This document shows positions 25,771 to 33,919 of a stretch of 64,000 nt of DNA, one piece after another. Below the pieces are notes generated by a model that was not told where the DNA came from, searched no databases, and saw nothing but the letters and a program-made list of their open reading frames with translations. Position 1 is the first letter of the stretch. Every line of letters starts with the position of its first letter. The stretch spans positions 8,489 through 72,488 of the forward strand of contig JBIIGI010000004.1 in assembly GCA_044236545.1 (NCBI GenBank), given 5' to 3'. The stretch is from UBA6821 sp044236545. GTDB lineage: Bacteria; Verrucomicrobiota; Verrucomicrobiia; Chthoniobacterales; UBA6821. The position numbers and the translations under genes are program-made.

Positions 25771-26009
25771 TTAAACGTTAGAAGGGTTACAAGGGTCTGA
25801 GAGAACCATCCTAATTTGGCACCTCGGGAAATGCTTTAGCGGCACACTCCCTCACGTTATTGTACCGAGTCTCCGTGTAGGGGCGATTTTGGATCCACGT
25901 TGAAACGTTTTACCTTGGAACCTTTTTAACCGCTCTGGCCAGTTCCTATAGGCTTGGTCGAGCCTCCCCCCTCACGCTTTAACCTTTTAACCTTTTAACC
26001 TTTTTAACC
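25771..26009. repeat. dispersed inverted-repeat element, family A
   Basis: The left end reads TTAAACGTTAGAAGGGTTACAAGGG and the right end has ACGTTGAAACGTTTTACC followed by CTTTTAACCTTTTAACC runs, so the ends pair as an imperfect hairpin. It fills the whole gap between the DUF151 gene and dcd. The same arms occur at 33528-33697, 41097-41357, 53241-53405 and in the array from 63421. No coding potential is seen. Confidence 0.75.
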
Positions 26010-26018
26010 ACTCCTCCC

Positions 26019-26585
26019 TCACATCCTCGGTACCGTGATTCCACGCTGCTTCATGTACTTGCCACCACGGTCAGCATAGCTCGTCTCGCAGCTCTCGTTG
26101 GCCGCGAAAAAGACAACCTGAGCCAGGCCCTCGTTGGCGTAGATCTTCGCAGGGAGCGGGGTGGTATTGGAGATCTCGAGGGTGACATGACCCTCCCACT
26201 CGGGCTCGAATGGGGTGACGTTCACGATGATCCCGCAGCGGGCATAGGTTGACTTGCCGACGCAGATCGTGAGCACATTGCGCGGGATGCGGAAGTACTC
26301 CACGCTTCGAGCCAATGCGAACGAATTGGGAGGGACCACGCAGACATCGGTCTTGATATCGACGAAGGATTTCTCGTCGAACTCCTTCGGATCGACCATG
26401 GCGCAGTGAACATTGGTGAAGACCTTGAACTCATCAGCGACCCGCAGGTCGTAGCCGTAGCTCGAGAGGCCGTAACTGATCAGGCGGCGGTCATCGGAGG
26501 AACGGACTTGGCGTTCGGTAAAGGGTTCGATCATCCCGTGGTCGAGGGACATTTGGCGGATCCAGCGGTCGGAGCAGACGGACAT
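26019..26585 (-). CDS. dcd: dCTP deaminase
   Basis: 188 residues from the ATG at 26585 (MSVCSDRWIRQMSLDHGMIEPF); an ATG four codons upstream is also possible. LISYGLSSYGYDLRVADEF, VPPNSFALARSVEYFRIPRNVLTICVGKSTYARCGIIVNVTPFEPEWEGHVTLEISNTTPLPAKIYANEGLAQVVFF are the Dcd core, including the Glu of the active site. It deaminates dCTP to dUTP for dTMP synthesis. Confidence 0.96.
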   Translation of the reverse strand: MSVCSDRWIRQMSLDHGMIEPFTERQVRSSDDRRLISYGLSSYGYDLRVADEFKVFTNVHCAMVDPKEFDEKSFVDIKTDVCVVPPNSFALARSVEYFRIPRNVLTICVGKSTYARCGIIVNVTPFEPEWEGHVTLEISNTTPLPAKIYANEGLAQVVFFAANESCETSYADRGGKYMKQRGITVPRM

Positions 26586-26651
26586 AGTGGGGGGCATTTA
26601 AGCGAATCATCCCGAAGCCGTCATCGGAAAAGATGCAATGGGGAGAATTTG

Positions 26652-26787
26652 AATATGGAACTCAGGAAAGCAGGAAAGGATCCCGCAGAGCCCATGCCAT
26701 TCTCCTGGGATGGCCCTCGGATTTTCCTCCTTGGTTCAAAACCTCGGCTTGTCTCATTCATTTTCCTGATTTCCTGAGTTCCATATT
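26652..26787. repeat. inverted-repeat element, family B (full copy)
   Basis: The left arm 26652-26677 (AATATGGAACTCAGGAAAGC...) is nearly the exact reverse complement of 26761-26787 (...TTTCCTGAGTTCCATATT), with an 83-bp spacer. It occupies part of the 341-bp dcd/spmAB gap. The rest of that gap (26788-26926) repeats TTCCTGATTTCCTGATTTCCTGA words and shows no gene. Confidence 0.85.
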
Positions 26788-26926
26788 ATTTTCTCTGTCA
26801 GCCCTCATCCTCACGGAAAACAGCAAGGATCCATGTTTCTTTCCTTTCCTGATTTCCTGATTTCCTGATTCGATAGTCCGTCTTCTGTTCCTGATAGGAA
26901 AAGGAAGGTCCACACTTCTCTCTCTC

Positions 26927-28222
26927 ATGCTCAATTACCTTTGGCTTGGCCTGATTCTCTGCGGCGTTGTTCTCGGGGTGATCACGGGCCGCACCGAGGC
27001 CGTCACTTCGGCGACCTTCGATGCGGCCAAGGCCTCCCTGATGTCAATCGCCCTCCCCTTGGGGGCCGTGATGGCCCTCTGGCTCGGGATCATGCGCCTC
27101 GCCGAGAAATCGGGAGCTGTCGAGCGACTCTCCGGACTCCTCCGCCCCCTGCTCACCCGTCTCTTCCCAGACGTGCCGGCAGACCATCCGGCCATGGGGG
27201 CCATGGTGATGAACATCGCCGCCAACATGCTCGGACTCGGGAATGCCGCAACTCCTCTCGGCCTACGGGCCATGCAGGGACTGGAATCGCTCAATCCGCG
27301 CCCCGGGACAGCCACCAACGCGATGTGCACCTTCCTCGCAATCAACACGAGTTCCGTACAACTCATTCCCGCAACCGCTGTCGGAATCCTCGCTGCGGCG
27401 GGAGCCACCCATCCCACCTCGATCATCGGGACGGCACTCGTGGCCACGACTTGTTCCTTCATGACCGGCATCATCTCGGTGAAACTCCTGCAGAGGCTCC
27501 CGATGTTTGCACTCCCTCCGACTCCCTCCCCCGCTCTTGCCAAGGAGGAAGAAACAGCGGATATCCCGGCCACTCTAGCACTTCCTCCCCTCACCTTGTG
27601 GAGAAAACTTTTCCTCGCGGCCTATGTCGCCCTCTTTGCCGGAACGGTCTGGCATCTTGTCATCTCAAGATCCGTCGGGACATCACTGCCGATCTCCGTC
27701 ATCCAATCCCTCTCCCTTGTGGCGATTCCCTTCCTGATCGGCTTCTTCCCCCTCTACGGAGCGCTCCGCGGCGTGGCCGTCTATGAGGAGTTCATCGAGG
27801 GTGCCAAGGAGGGGATCCAGGTCGCCCTGAGGATATTCCCGTACCTCGTCGCGATCCTCGTGGCCGTGGGAATCTTCCGCGCCGCCGGCGGCATCGATCT
27901 CCTGACCCGCATGCTGGCTCCCCTGCTCGACCTGATCGGCCTTCCCGCGCAGGTCCTGCCTCTCGTTCTCGTCCGCCCCCTGAGCGGCAGTGCGGCCACG
28001 GGCCTCTTTGCCGAAATCGTGAAGGCCTGTGGACCCGATAGCTATGCTGCCCAACTGGCCGGCACCATCCTCGGCGGTACCGAGACCACCCTCTACGTGC
28101 TGGCCGTCTACTTCGGCTCGGTTGCGATCCGTCGCGGCCGCCATGCCCTCGCGGCTGGCCTGCTTGCCGATGCCGCCGGAGTCGCCGCCTCTCTGGTGAT
28201 ATGCCGCTTGGTGTTCCGGTAA
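26927..28222 (+). CDS. SpmA-SpmB fusion, nucleoside recognition (Gate) domain membrane protein
   Basis: 431 residues. The N-terminal half matches SpmA (MLNYLWLGLILCGVVLGVITGR..., AMGAMVMNIAANMLGLGNAATPLGLRAMQGLESLNPRPGTATNAMCTFLAINTSSVQLIPATAVGILAAAGA). The C-terminal half matches SpmB (EEFIEGAKEGIQVALRIFPYLVAILVAVGIFRAAGGID, RPLSGSAATGLFAEIV..., TETTLYVLAVYFGSV). About ten membrane helices are predicted. In Bacillus the two are separate spore-maturation proteins; in non-sporulating Gram-negatives the fused form is of unknown, presumably transport, function. Confidence 0.9.
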   Translation: MLNYLWLGLILCGVVLGVITGRTEAVTSATFDAAKASLMSIALPLGAVMALWLGIMRLAEKSGAVERLSGLLRPLLTRLFPDVPADHPAMGAMVMNIAANMLGLGNAATPLGLRAMQGLESLNPRPGTATNAMCTFLAINTSSVQLIPATAVGILAAAGATHPTSIIGTALVATTCSFMTGIISVKLLQRLPMFALPPTPSPALAKEEETADIPATLALPPLTLWRKLFLAAYVALFAGTVWHLVISRSVGTSLPISVIQSLSLVAIPFLIGFFPLYGALRGVAVYEEFIEGAKEGIQVALRIFPYLVAILVAVGIFRAAGGIDLLTRMLAPLLDLIGLPAQVLPLVLVRPLSGSAATGLFAEIVKACGPDSYAAQLAGTILGGTETTLYVLAVYFGSVAIRRGRHALAAGLLADAAGVAASLVICRLVFR

Positions 28223-28479
28223 GAAAGAGAAACTGCAGGGTTTTAATCTGGAACTCAGGAAAGCAGGAAAAATCCGTGGGAATAAACGCGGAAGACTGGG
28301 AGCGAGGCAACCAGCCCAGTGGGTCATTGGGCCACAAAATGGACATGAGGCACAGAGGGCGGGTCGCTTTGCCTTGATTCCGATTCAGGCTCTTTGAAAC
28401 AGCAGCGACTGCAGCAGATAGGAATCTGATCCTGAATACCTGACTCTAGGAATGGAACGGTAACTCAAGCATCTAAAGA
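28223..28479. repeat. gap with a family B half-element
   Basis: TCTGGAACTCAGGAAAGCAGGAAAAA at about 28247-28272 matches the left arm of the family B element at 26652. No full right arm is present nearby, although CTGAATACCTGACTCTAGGAATGGAAC occurs at 28432-28457. No gene is seen in this gap. Confidence 0.5.
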
Positions 28480-28911
28480 TCAACCCTTGAGAAGCTCAAA
28501 ATGCTTCAGGCCGAAGGCCCTGAACCCGGAGTCAAAGGAGGTCAGGCCAATATCGGCCGACTCAGCCAAGGAGGCGATCCATGCATCGGTCCAGAGATTC
28601 GGAGTGGATTCCCTCCCATGAACGGAGCGACGGAAGGAGAGTTCATGAGCCCTCCACTGTTCAGGAATCCAAAACGTCCTCGGATCCTCCTCGAATCGGT
28701 CCCACGCCTCCAAGGCTTCGGACGGCGTGATAGGCGTACCTTCCATCACCCGAGCGTTGGTCAGAAGCCTAAGGACTCCCAACCTCACCGGCAGGCAAAG
28801 CCCCACCGACTCCTCCTCGCGCTTCTTCCACCACTTCCAGGCAACGCCATGGTGAACATGGCGCTCGACCAGAAGCGCGAAGACCACATTGACATCAACC
28901 AGCGAGGTCAT
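28480..28911 (-). CDS. vapC: PIN-domain toxin, VapC type
   Basis: 143 residues. The PIN acidic residues are present: Asp6 in LVDVNVVFALL, Asp109 in LWTDAWIASLAES and Asp127 in LTSFDSGFRAF. The pattern fits the VapC43/TA-type ribonucleases that cleave tRNA or rRNA. It overlaps the antitoxin gene by 4 bp (ATGA). Confidence 0.88.
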   Translation of the reverse strand: MTSLVDVNVVFALLVERHVHHGVAWKWWKKREEESVGLCLPVRLGVLRLLTNARVMEGTPITPSEALEAWDRFEEDPRTFWIPEQWRAHELSFRRSVHGRESTPNLWTDAWIASLAESADIGLTSFDSGFRAFGLKHFELLKG

Positions 28912-29156
28912 CGGGCTTTGGAAAACTCATCCTCGGCCAGGATCTCCTCGAGTTCCTTATTGGTCCTTGCCGGGATCCTGCGACCAGCCCCTCCGGAAAC
29001 TGGTGGCTTATCCATCCTCTTGGGACCCTTGACGGGAGACTTGAGCGCCCTGTCCAAGGCCTCCGTAAAGAGTTCCTTCAAAGTCATTCCCCTCTCATGC
29101 GCCGCAGCCCGGGCGCTTCGGAAGAGAGGGTCCGGAAGTTCGATCGTCGTACGCAT
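28908..29156 (-). CDS. vapB: VapB-type antitoxin (ribbon-helix-helix N-terminus)
   Basis: 82 residues from the ATG at 29156. MRTTIELPDPLFRSARAAAHERGMTLKELFTEALDRAL is the type of ribbon-helix-helix DNA-binding start found in VapB antitoxins, followed by a basic linker and an acidic tail (NKELEEILAEDEFSKAR) that would wrap the toxin. The reading frame is open another 66 codons upstream, but that part is not family-like and passes through the operator palindrome. Confidence 0.85.
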   Translation of the reverse strand: MRTTIELPDPLFRSARAAAHERGMTLKELFTEALDRALKSPVKGPKRMDKPPVSGGAGRRIPARTNKELEEILAEDEFSKAR

Positions 29157-29159
29157 ACA

Positions 29160-29177
29160 CAAATATGCGCATATTTG
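29160..29177. promoter_or_regulatory. perfect 18-bp palindrome at the vapBC start (candidate operator)
   Basis: CAAATATGCGCATATTTG is a perfect palindrome ending 3 bp upstream of the vapB ATG. Toxin-antitoxin operons are typically autorepressed through such sites by the antitoxin's ribbon-helix-helix domain. Confidence 0.7.
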
Positions 29178-29419
29178 GTCCAAGCTGTCAAACCTGCGGG
29201 ATTTCGGAACCGGTAGGATTGTGGATGGAATTGGTTGCCATGGCCGTTGCTGCGCAGCTGTTTGAATAAGAACTTGATCAATGAAGAAGCCAATGCAGGT
29301 GGATTTGCCACAGAATGCACAAGAGGCACAGGGATCGTAACCGTTGGGAAGCAACTTCGGGCCAGTAGCATTGTTGGGCTCGTCACTTGAAGGACGATCA
29401 GTTACATCTTCCCTACACT

Positions 29420-29526
29420 ATGCCACTCCAAACGAAAGCACGACAGTTTGCCAAGTCCGGGCTGTTTGCCAGGGTGAAGTCTTTTGAGGATCTGGAGAAG
29501 CGAATTGCTGCGATTCTTCCGAACCA
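29420..29526 (+). pseudogene. gene-start fragment of unknown family
   Basis: From the ATG at 29420: MPLQTKARQFAKSGLFARV then KSFEDLEKRIAAILP, after which the sequence turns into porin code in another frame. The piece resembles the opening 'SFADLE.RI..LP' segment of large helicase or restriction-type proteins, but about 34 residues is too little to be sure. It marks one side of a junction with the OprB remnant. Confidence 0.35.
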
Positions 29527-30444
29527 CGGGCGCTCGGCCTCGACACGGAGTTCATCATTTCGGACACGGCTACCTTTTTTGTGAACGCTGCCTTCGGCAT
29601 CGCCCCTCTGTTCGCAATGAACATTCCCAACGGAGGCCCACAGTGTCCGATGGCGACACCCGGCGTCAGGCTGGCTCTCGAGCCTCTCCCTTGGCTCACG
29701 CTTCTCAGTGCCATTTCTCAGGCAAACCCCTTCCAGCAGCAGGTCAATCAATACAGTTTCAATTGGAACTTCGGCCCAGCGGGAGGACTTCTCTCAATTA
29801 ATGAACTTCAGGCATCCTGGAACAAATCTCCCTCCGAGCGGGGGCTTTCCGGTACTGCCAAGGCAGGTTTCTGGATCCAATCAGGCGCATCAGCCCAGGA
29901 ATCTAGTCTGGATCAGTTTGCCTTTGCGCCACCCAACGCGAGTGCCTACAACTCCGGATTTTATGGTATCATTGATCAGGAGCTTTACCGACCCAGAGAC
30001 AAAATCTCATCGTGCACTGTTGCCGAAAGCAATGCATCGCAAAAGCGTGACAGGAATTACATTCAGACTCAGGGCGTATCCCCCAATGCCTCCTTCATTC
30101 GAGGACTTTCATCTTTCTTTCGGGTTGGTTTTTCACCACAGGCAGACGCGCCGGTCTCCTTATACTCTGATGCGGGACTGGTCTACACGGGCCTGATACC
30201 TACTCGCGATAAAGACAGGCTCGGTTTGTCATTCGGTTATGCCAAAGTGGGTTCACAGCAAGTCCAGAATGCCAGTGAAACTGGATTTCGTGCCACCTTT
30301 GAGGCGGTGGGAGAACTCTCCTATGCATTCAGGTTCCATTCTGTCTCGATCCAACCTGACATCCAGTACATCATCCATCCTGGCGGCACCCAAGAGTACT
30401 CAAATGCCTTGGTGGTGGGTGCACGTGTGGTTGTTGTTTTCTAG
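29527..30444 (+). pseudogene. OprB-type carbohydrate-selective porin, 5'-truncated
   Basis: The frame encodes RALGLDTEFIISDTATFFVNAAFGIAPLFAMNIPNGGPQCPMATPGVRLALEPLPWLTLLSAISQANPF and so on to a terminal beta-strand ending in Phe (SNALVVGARVVVVF). Motifs typical of OprB are FYGIIDQELYR, FFRVGFSPQADAPVSLYSDAGLVYTGLIPTRDKDRLGLSFGYAKV and SIQPDIQYIIHPGGTQEYSNALVVGARV. About 305 residues are present against roughly 430-480 in complete porins. An in-frame stop at 29485 and no credible signal peptide show that the N-terminus is lost. A GTG at 29581 could start a short product, but it would not be exported. Confidence 0.82.
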
Positions 30445-30573
30445 GAGTAAGAGCCCCCCTAAAGGTTCAAGGCTCGCAAGCTTGGATGGAGAACAAGGCG
30501 GCGAAGGGAAGCCGTAGTAATCCTACGGCGACCGCAGGCCAACACAGTTATCCGCCGAGATCGCGAGTCTCCT

Positions 30574-30993
30574 TCAAACACCAAGGAGGCTGACGGAGAC
30601 AGTCCTCCTGTGCGGTGAGTTGCGGTGCTCAAAAAGGTATACCCCCTGCCAAGTTCCAAGCTGAAGCCTGCCGTTGGCGACGGGGATGCTCTCGCTCGTG
30701 CGGGTGAGCACCATCCGCAGATGACTTGTGGAATCATCAGGCCCCTCGGCGGTGTGGATCAGGTCGGGGTTATCCTCGGGAACGAGATCCTCGAAGAATC
30801 GATGCAGGTCCGCGCGGGCAGTTGGATCGGCATTCTCGTAGATCACAAGACTGGCGCTGGTGTGCTGGAGAAAGACGGTGGCGAGACCGGTCGTGATGCC
30901 ACTGCGCTTGAGAAGCGAGGCGACCTCGCCGGTGATCTCGTAGGTCCCCTTCCCCCGTGTGGGCACCTGAAAGCTCTCGGTGACAGCGATCAT
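30574..30993 (-). CDS. YjbQ family protein (UPF0047)
   Basis: 139 residues from the ATG at 30993. Core: ITGEVASLLKRSGITTGLATVFLQHTSASLVIYENADPTARADLHRFFEDLVPEDN, SHLRMVLTRTSESIPVANGRLQLGTWQGVYLFEHR. This is the YjbQ fold, whose members show weak thiamine-phosphate synthase activity; the true function is unsettled. It overlaps the DUF423 stop by 4 bp (ATGA). Confidence 0.92.
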   Translation of the reverse strand: MIAVTESFQVPTRGKGTYEITGEVASLLKRSGITTGLATVFLQHTSASLVIYENADPTARADLHRFFEDLVPEDNPDLIHTAEGPDDSTSHLRMVLTRTSESIPVANGRLQLGTWQGVYLFEHRNSPHRRTVSVSLLGV

Positions 30994-31355
30994 GATTCGG
31001 AGCGAAATGAAGCAACTCCTATCAGCAACCAACCGGCCATGAGCAGCAGGCCGCCAATGGGGGTGATGGCTCCGAGCCAGCTGATCTTGGTCAGAGCCAT
31101 GGCGTAGAGGCTTCCCGAGAAGAGGAGGATGCCCGAGGTCACGCAGAGAAAGGGAGCGGCAGCGACAACGGTGCCCCTGGCCAACCAGAGGAGCACGGGT
31201 GCATGCACCAGATGGTAGAGCACGGCCGTATTCCAGAGATCACGACCATGGTTCGCTTCCAGCACACCCTTCAGGGCATGTGCACCGAAGGCTCCCAGAG
31301 CGATGCCAAGAAAACCGGTCGCACCGGCCACCATAAGTGCGGCGCGACGGTTCAT
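30990..31355 (-). CDS. DUF423 small membrane protein (YgdD type)
   Basis: 121 residues with four predicted membrane helices. The opening AGATGFLGIALGAFGAHALKGVLEANHGRDLWNTAVLYHLVHAPVLLWLA and FSGSLYAMALTKISWLGAITPIGGLLLMAGWLLI match DUF423. Function is unknown. It lies 15 bp after nuoF and overlaps yjbQ, so these genes are probably one transcript. Confidence 0.93.
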   Translation of the reverse strand: MNRRAALMVAGATGFLGIALGAFGAHALKGVLEANHGRDLWNTAVLYHLVHAPVLLWLARGTVVAAAPFLCVTSGILLFSGSLYAMALTKISWLGAITPIGGLLLMAGWLLIGVASFRSES

Positions 31356-31370
31356 GGATCGCCTGTGGGG

Positions 31371-32711
31371 TTACTTCGCCGCGACCTCGAACTCCTCGGG
31401 GAACTTCTGAAGAAAGCTCTGAACGGGCCAGGAGGCCGCCTCGCCGAAGGCGCAGACTGTGCGACCGGCGATGTTATCGGCGACGTTCTTCAGTGTCTTG
31501 GGATCCTGTTCGGTCCCCTCACCGTTCACCATGCGGGTGGTCATCTTGTCGATCCAGAGAACACCTTCACGGCACGGCGTGCACTGGCCGCAGCTCTCGT
31601 GGGCATAGAACTGGTTCAGGTTGTTGAGGGCCCAAAGCATGTCGCGGGAGTCATCCATGACGATGACACCGCCGCTACCGACCATGGTTCCGGCCGCTGC
31701 CAGCGAGGAAGCGTCCATCACGAGATCGAGGAGGGGCACCTCCTTGTCGACCATCTGGCCATCCTCGACCTTGACCTTCATCTTGAAGACTTCACCGGCG
31801 CGAAGGATCTTGGAGGAGCTTCCTCCGGGAATGATCGCCTTGAGCTTGCGGCCGGGCTTCATGCCACCGCAAACATCATTGATGAGTTCGCCAAGGGTGA
31901 CACCGCCGGCGGGAATCTCGTAGGGCCCGGGACGGACCACGTCGCCGGAGACGCACATGACACGGGTACCACCGTCGCCGGGGGTGCCCATCTTGGCGTA
32001 TTCGTCGGAGCCGATCTTTAAGATCTGCTTCACGTGACAGAAGGTCTCCACGTTGTTCACGATCGTGGGCGACATGTAGAGACCGAGGACGGCGGGGAAA
32101 TAGGGGGGCTTGATGCGGGGATAGGGACGCTTTCCCTCCAGCGACTCAATGAGGCTGGTCTCCTCGCCGCAAATGTAGGCGCCGGCACCTTGATGGACGA
32201 ACATGTCGACGTCGAATCCGCTTCCCATGATGTTCTTGCCGAGAAACCCCTTCTCGCGGGCCTCCTTGAGGGCCTGGGTCATGATTTGCGCGGCCTTGGG
32301 GAACTCGCAGCGGATGTAGATGTAGGCGAGATTGACGTTCAGCGCGAAGGCCGCGATGGCCATTCCCTCGATGAGCTGGTGCGGATCGTTATGAAGGATG
32401 TAGCGGTCCTTGAAGGTGCCGGGCTCGGACTCATCGCCGTTGCAGGTGATGTAGTGAGGCTTGCCGTCATCGCGGCGGATGAAGCCCCACTTCACGCCGC
32501 AGGGGAAGCCAGCACCGCCGCGGCCGCGGAGGTTGGCCTTCTTCACCTCGTCGATGATCTCCTCAGGCTTCATGCCGAGGGCCTTCTTCAGCTCGGCGTA
32601 GCCGCCGTGCTTGATGTAGCAGTCGATGTCAGGTGTGTAGCCCTGGGTCCAGGCGTTCTGGAAAACGATGCGGCGCTCCTTAGGATGAGGAGGCAGGAGA
32701 AGGGATTTCAT
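31371..32711 (-). CDS. nuoF: NADH-quinone oxidoreductase subunit F
   Basis: 446 residues. FMN/NADH site GRGGAGFPCGVKWGF, ITCNGDESEPGTFKDR and GAGAYICGEETSLIESLEGKRPYPRIKPPYFPAVLGL, with the C-terminal 4Fe-4S ligands in HESCGQCTPCREG plus a later Cys in RTVCAFGEA. It oxidises NADH in the peripheral arm of complex I. Only subunits E and F are here, in the order E-F. Confidence 0.95.
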   Translation of the reverse strand: MKSLLLPPHPKERRIVFQNAWTQGYTPDIDCYIKHGGYAELKKALGMKPEEIIDEVKKANLRGRGGAGFPCGVKWGFIRRDDGKPHYITCNGDESEPGTFKDRYILHNDPHQLIEGMAIAAFALNVNLAYIYIRCEFPKAAQIMTQALKEAREKGFLGKNIMGSGFDVDMFVHQGAGAYICGEETSLIESLEGKRPYPRIKPPYFPAVLGLYMSPTIVNNVETFCHVKQILKIGSDEYAKMGTPGDGGTRVMCVSGDVVRPGPYEIPAGGVTLGELINDVCGGMKPGRKLKAIIPGGSSSKILRAGEVFKMKVKVEDGQMVDKEVPLLDLVMDASSLAAAGTMVGSGGVIVMDDSRDMLWALNNLNQFYAHESCGQCTPCREGVLWIDKMTTRMVNGEGTEQDPKTLKNVADNIAGRTVCAFGEAASWPVQSFLQKFPEEFEVAAK

Positions 32712-32747
32712 GGCGTTTGTCCGGTGTTGGGATCCTTTGCGTGGGGA

Positions 32748-33284
32748 TCAGTTGTACTGACTCAGGATTTTGGCCGTACAGGCCTCGGTGATGTCCTCGT
32801 GCAGGTCGTCATTGACGAGTGCGACGGGTGCGGAACCGCAACTGGCAAGACACTCAACGAACTCGACGCTGAACTTGCCATCTGCGCTGACCGGAGGGGT
32901 GTGGCCGTGCGTCGGGGCCTTGGGGTCGATCCCGGCGGCCTTGCAGAAGGAATCGCGCACCTCGTAGCTGCCGGCCAGGGCGCAAGAGAGGGTGCGGCAG
33001 ACACGGACGCTGATACGGCCCGCCTTCTCCTGTCGGAACCATGGGTAGAAGGTGACAAGTTCGAGGATGTTGATCGGCTCGAGGTCGAGGCGCTTCGCGA
33101 TCCAATCAACCCCGCTGTCGTCGATGAATCCGAAATGGTTCTGCCAGAGATGGAGAAGAGGGAGCGAGGCGCTCCTCTTGGAGACGGGATAGTGGGTCAC
33201 CGCCTCGTCGATCTTGGCCAGAAGGTCCGCTGGGATCTGGTCGGCCTGACGGGGACCGGTGGTAGTTGCGGCGTGAGTGTCCAT
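32748..33284 (-). CDS. nuoE: NADH-quinone oxidoreductase subunit E
   Basis: 178 residues from the ATG at 33284; the frame extends 19 codons upstream. Thioredoxin-like 2Fe-2S protein with ligand pairs VCRTLSCAL (Cys-X4-Cys) and ECLASCG (Cys-X3-Cys). The N-terminal segment LLAKIDEAVTHYPVSKRSASLPLLHLWQNHFGFID is typical. It passes electrons from the NuoF flavin. Genes for the other complex I subunits are not in the window. Confidence 0.94.
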   Translation of the reverse strand: MDTHAATTTGPRQADQIPADLLAKIDEAVTHYPVSKRSASLPLLHLWQNHFGFIDDSGVDWIAKRLDLEPINILELVTFYPWFRQEKAGRISVRVCRTLSCALAGSYEVRDSFCKAAGIDPKAPTHGHTPPVSADGKFSVEFVECLASCGSAPVALVNDDLHEDITEACTAKILSQYN

Positions 33285-33455
33285 GAAGCTTTTCAAGAAA
33301 TCAAATTCCCCGGCAATCGGAAAGAAGGAAATGGCCTGCATGATCCACTAAGGAACCGGGGATGCTCGTGCCAAGCCGCCTTGCCCACGGCCAATTGCTT
33401 GCCCGGTCGTTGCTTCGCATCCGCTACGGCTTCCAGCAACGGCCTCTATGCGATT

Positions 33456-33747
33456 TAACCCGGATTGCGCAATAGAGCGGTGTTGACAGGTTTGAGCGGC
33501 TCACCCGGATGGTGAGTCCCTGGAAGGGTTAAAAGCGTTACACCGTTAAAAGGTTACAAGGGGCTGAAGTCCGAGGCCGAATGGAACTCATGCAGGCATC
33601 TTTTGACGACGCTTTCCCTGACATTCCCCTCCCGAATCTCGTGTCAGGGATCTCCCGGATCCACGTTGTAACATTTTCACTTTTTAACTCTTTTAACGCG
33701 GCCTCCCATGATCTCAGCAATTCCCACTGCAAATTCTGGGTTTAATC
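33456..33747. repeat. composite family A element with terminal inverted repeats
   Basis: It begins TTAACCCGGATTGCGCA and ends with TGCAAATTCTGGGTTTAA, imperfect complements of each other. Inside, a second inverted pair runs from GTTAAAAGCGTTACACC (33528) to a TTTTTAACTCTTTTAAC end (33697). Positions about 33456-33650 are nearly identical to 63421-63628. It fills the gap between nuoE and tRNA-Asn; 33285-33455 contains only a stretch like TTGCTTGCCCGGTCGTTGCTTCGCATCC, also shared with other gaps. No gene is seen. Confidence 0.82.
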
Positions 33748-33827
33748 AGCGATTCCCTAAAGAGCACCACTCAAGACTTTTTCATTGAAGAGCTGCGACA
33801 CGTGTGTTTTTCTCTTCAGCCCATTGT

Positions 33828-33902
33828 TCCAGCGTAGCTCAGTGGTAGAGCGGTCGGCTGTTAACCGATTGGTCGTAGGTTCAAATCCTACCGCTGGAGC
33901 CA
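33828..33902 (+). tRNA. tRNA-Asn (GTT)
   Basis: Full cloverleaf: acceptor TCCAGCG/CGCTGGA, D-arm GTAGCTCAGTGGTAGAGC, anticodon loop CTGTTAA with anticodon GTT at 33860-33862, T-loop GGTTCAAATCC, discriminator G and an encoded CCA at 33900-33902. It is on the plus strand between minus-strand genes. Confidence 0.97.
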
Positions 33903-33919
33903 ATCCGCCGGGACCCTGG

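Noticed and set aside
32034..33458. Plus-strand open frame of 474 codons
   Set aside because: It runs antisense through nuoF and nuoE, whose Cys ligands and cofactor sites are clear on the minus strand.
33741..33827. Second tRNA or small RNA next to tRNA-Asn
   Set aside because: No cloverleaf or conserved T-loop outside 33828-33902.
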